A DNA stretch of 28,900 nucleotides from Porphyrobacter sp. (GTDB lineage Bacteria > Pseudomonadota > Alphaproteobacteria > Sphingomonadales > Sphingomonadaceae). Of this stretch, positions 26,889-28,900 are shown piece after piece. The notes under the pieces were generated by a model. The model worked only from the letters and a program-made list of their open reading frames with translations. It was not told the origin of the DNA and ran no database searches. Location: positions 1-28,900 of the forward strand of contig JAKFWB010000256.1 in NCBI GenBank assembly GCA_021732945.1, read 5' to 3'. The position numbers and the translations under genes are program-made. How positions within the stretch are numbered: the first letter of the stretch is position 1; every line of letters begins with the position of its first letter.

Positions 26889-28865
26889 TTGACCCGTTTG
26901 ATAGGGCTCGTTGCAGGTGTCTTGGCGGCCACCGCCCTGACCGGTCCGCTGGCTGGTCAGATCAACGACACGCCTGCGTCTCGTTATGATCCGGCGACAT
27001 TCCTGCTTGCCAATGTGCGATCCGGAACCGCGAAGGACGCCTATCTGCAAAACCTGCTCGACGCGTTTCTGGCGGTCGACACTTACAGGAATGGTCTCGA
27101 CCGGGACGACATTGATCGCCTCAACGCGCGACTGCGCGATGCTGCATTCAAGGATTACGAGCGGCGGCTCGAACAGGCCGAGCGTGAAATCGGACCGATG
27201 GATGCAAACGGCGACGGCGGGGTCACCGAAAAAGAGGTCCGCGATGCAGACGAATACCAGCAGAGCGGGCGCGCACATGTCGACGAAGCCTTCGAGATTT
27301 ACGACACCGACCGCGACGGGTTGATCGCGCTCACAACCGTATCGTCCGGCGCTGGACGACAAGCCCAAGCGTGGGCCGAGGCCGACAGCAATCGCGACGG
27401 AAGTCTGAGCAAGGAGGAGATGCTCGCCGGTTTCGCCAAGACTCGCCCGGTCCGCGAAAGGTCGCAATTCAACTTTGCCGAGTGGGACATCAACGGAGAC
27501 GGCATTGCCATGCCTGCGGAACTGGCCGCGCGCTATCATCCTGACTTCCGCAACCGGAAGGAGAATGCGCAGCGCAGCATCAGATTCGAACGGCTGTTCG
27601 TGCTGGATAACGATAGCAACGGTGTATTGAGCGAAGGCGAGCTGACGTCCGCATTCCTGGCCCAGTTTGCCAAGCTTGATCGTGATGGCGATGGCACCAT
27701 CTCCCCAGACGAGGAGCGCGCAGTCGCAAGCATTGTCAGCCTCGCGCGGGACATGGCCGAGTTGCCTTTTTGCGCAGTGCCTGCGCCTCACCCGAATTCG
27801 GATGTACTGGCTATACTCGCAAACGAGGGCCAGCTTGCCTCCGCGATCGCCGTTGGCGGACAGAACCGCGAAACGAGCATTGTCGATGTCCGCATCGAGC
27901 CCGGTGATCGCCCACTCTTCGTCCTGTTGCTATCCAGAAGCCCGGTCATCTGGGATTTTCAGGGGGACACGCAGCGGGTTGCCAATGCCGTGGTATTTTC
28001 ACAGGAATATGATGCGGCCGGCAACCCCTTGGTCGGGCTGATCGGGATTCCCAAGACCAAAATCGTATATGGTCCAAGCGATTGCCTCCCCATCCGCAGG
28101 CTCGGCGGGTTCGGGGCGAGCAATGCTGTGCAGCTCGAAAACCAGCTGGGCGCAATAACCCGGCTTCCCGTCCGGGTTGCGGCCGGCGACATTGGCGCGG
28201 TCATTCTTCCCTCGCTTTCGGTCGAGCGTTTCAACACCGGGGTGGCTGCGCCAGAGGGGTTCGACCCGGATGTCTGGTGGTCGGGAACTGACACATTTCC
28301 GCGCGGAATTGCCGATCCCGATCCCGCCGCGATTGCCTCTGCGACTTCGGTTGAACGCTATAATCTCCTCCCTGGCGACTTCGGTCTGGCGCGGCTCGTG
28401 CATCAAGGCGTCATCGCACCGACGACGAACGGCGGAGAGTTTCGCTTGCTCAAGCCGCTTGATCGTTTCCCGGGCGGCTTGAAGGGCTCGTCTGGGGTCA
28501 GCTTCGAGCTCAGCGAGGGGATTGCGCGCCCCAAGGGTGAGCTGGGTCGTGGTTGTCTTTATGCGCCCGACGGCAAGACCGTCCTGGAAGGCGATTATTG
28601 CAGACAATATCCGCGAGGAAACGCTGTCCAGATCCGGATGACAGCGGACGGCAAGTCGTGTCTGTTCCGCTACGGCGGCGAAAATGCGGGGTGTTTTCCC
28701 GATGACGGTCGTCCTCTGCGCATGGTCGAGACCGATAAGGGCCAAGAGTTCAAACCCGTGCCTGCCGAGGAAGTGCGAATGGTGCAGACCGTCTCGATAC
28801 CCGAGGCGAGCCGATACCGACCTCCGATTGAAATCATTCCGGCGGGCCTGCGGCAGAATTGGTAG
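26889..28865 (+). CDS. Exported protein with six EF-hand loops
   Basis: 658 residues from a TTG start at 26889, preceded by GGAG at 26879-26882 with a six-base spacer. This start places a signal peptide first (TRLIGLVAGVLAATALTGP), whereas upstream in-frame ATGs would add a basic, non-signal extension. Calcium loops of EF-hand type lie at 105-116, 139-150 (degenerate end), 166-177, 200-211, 240-251 and 264-275, for example DANGDGGVTEKE and DRDGDGTISPDE. The remaining 380 residues are not a family I recognise; they contain a run of predicted beta strands and a Cys-containing end (CLYAPDGKTV, SCLFRYGGENAGC). It should act in the periplasm or outside the cell and bind calcium. It is divergent from the type I secretion genes, so shared regulation or a calcium-linked function is possible but unproven. 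Confidence 0.85.
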   Translation: MTRLIGLVAGVLAATALTGPLAGQINDTPASRYDPATFLLANVRSGTAKDAYLQNLLDAFLAVDTYRNGLDRDDIDRLNARLRDAAFKDYERRLEQAEREIGPMDANGDGGVTEKEVRDADEYQQSGRAHVDEAFEIYDTDRDGLIALTTVSSGAGRQAQAWAEADSNRDGSLSKEEMLAGFAKTRPVRERSQFNFAEWDINGDGIAMPAELAARYHPDFRNRKENAQRSIRFERLFVLDNDSNGVLSEGELTSAFLAQFAKLDRDGDGTISPDEERAVASIVSLARDMAELPFCAVPAPHPNSDVLAILANEGQLASAIAVGGQNRETSIVDVRIEPGDRPLFVLLLSRSPVIWDFQGDTQRVANAVVFSQEYDAAGNPLVGLIGIPKTKIVYGPSDCLPIRRLGGFGASNAVQLENQLGAITRLPVRVAAGDIGAVILPSLSVERFNTGVAAPEGFDPDVWWSGTDTFPRGIADPDPAAIASATSVERYNLLPGDFGLARLVHQGVIAPTTNGGEFRLLKPLDRFPGGLKGSSGVSFELSEGIARPKGELGRGCLYAPDGKTVLEGDYCRQYPRGNAVQIRMTADGKSCLFRYGGENAGCFPDDGRPLRMVETDKGQEFKPVPAEEVRMVQTVSIPEASRYRPPIEIIPAGLRQNW

Positions 28866-28900
28866 GGTCTTGTTTCCGTGGCTAGCTCCGACAGCTCCAG

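Overview
The window reads as chromosomal DNA of a GC-rich alphaproteobacterium, most likely a sphingomonad of the Erythrobacteraceae type. This rests on protein style and base composition (CHASE2-EAL protein, NERD protein, very large RTX protein with repeated DLDGDG modules, CsgG/HfaB-like lipoprotein tail), not on any marker gene, so the assignment is an inference.

Layout. 1-2022 (+): the 3' end of a CsgG/HfaB-like gene broken by an in-frame TAA, then a NERD-domain nuclease-like protein and a zinc-ribbon membrane protein, all overlapping like one operon. 2175-4874 (-): a compact type II restriction-modification operon, in order a 58-residue ribbon-helix-helix (RHH) protein, a gamma-class adenine methyltransferase and a XamI-family endonuclease. 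Its probable promoter carries two GTCGAC sites in the -35/-10 spacer, and GTCGAC is the known XamI target. 5014-7410 (+): a membrane CHASE2 / degenerate GGDEF / intact EAL protein. 7444-7568: a short leader-like unit made of a hairpin over a perfect ribosome binding site, a 12-codon ORF MWNWFMERFGVR and a strong terminator. 7692-8534 (-): a protein with a CoiA-like zinc-binding N-terminus.

8832-26430 (-) is a type I secretion locus: ABC exporter, HlyD adaptor, small membrane protein and a 13.2-kb gene for a cargo of about 4390 residues. The cargo has an N-terminal HELIH metallopeptidase-like domain, several RTX arrays, three DLDGDG modules, TSP3-like repeats and cadherin-like domains. The exporter is interrupted by an in-frame TAG one codon before the strand leading to Walker A, followed at once by ATG. 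No TolC-like gene is visible. 26889-28865 (+): a divergent exported protein with six EF-hand loops, started from TTG.

How it fits together. NERD, restriction-modification and the CoiA-like gene look like an accessory, partly defensive segment. The remainder is a surface or secretion locus built around one giant calcium-binding protein. The most unusual points are the split exporter beside an intact cargo, the restriction-modification promoter built over its own likely target sites, the AT-rich stretch covering exactly the cargo N-terminus plus the small membrane gene, and the 7444-7568 leader.
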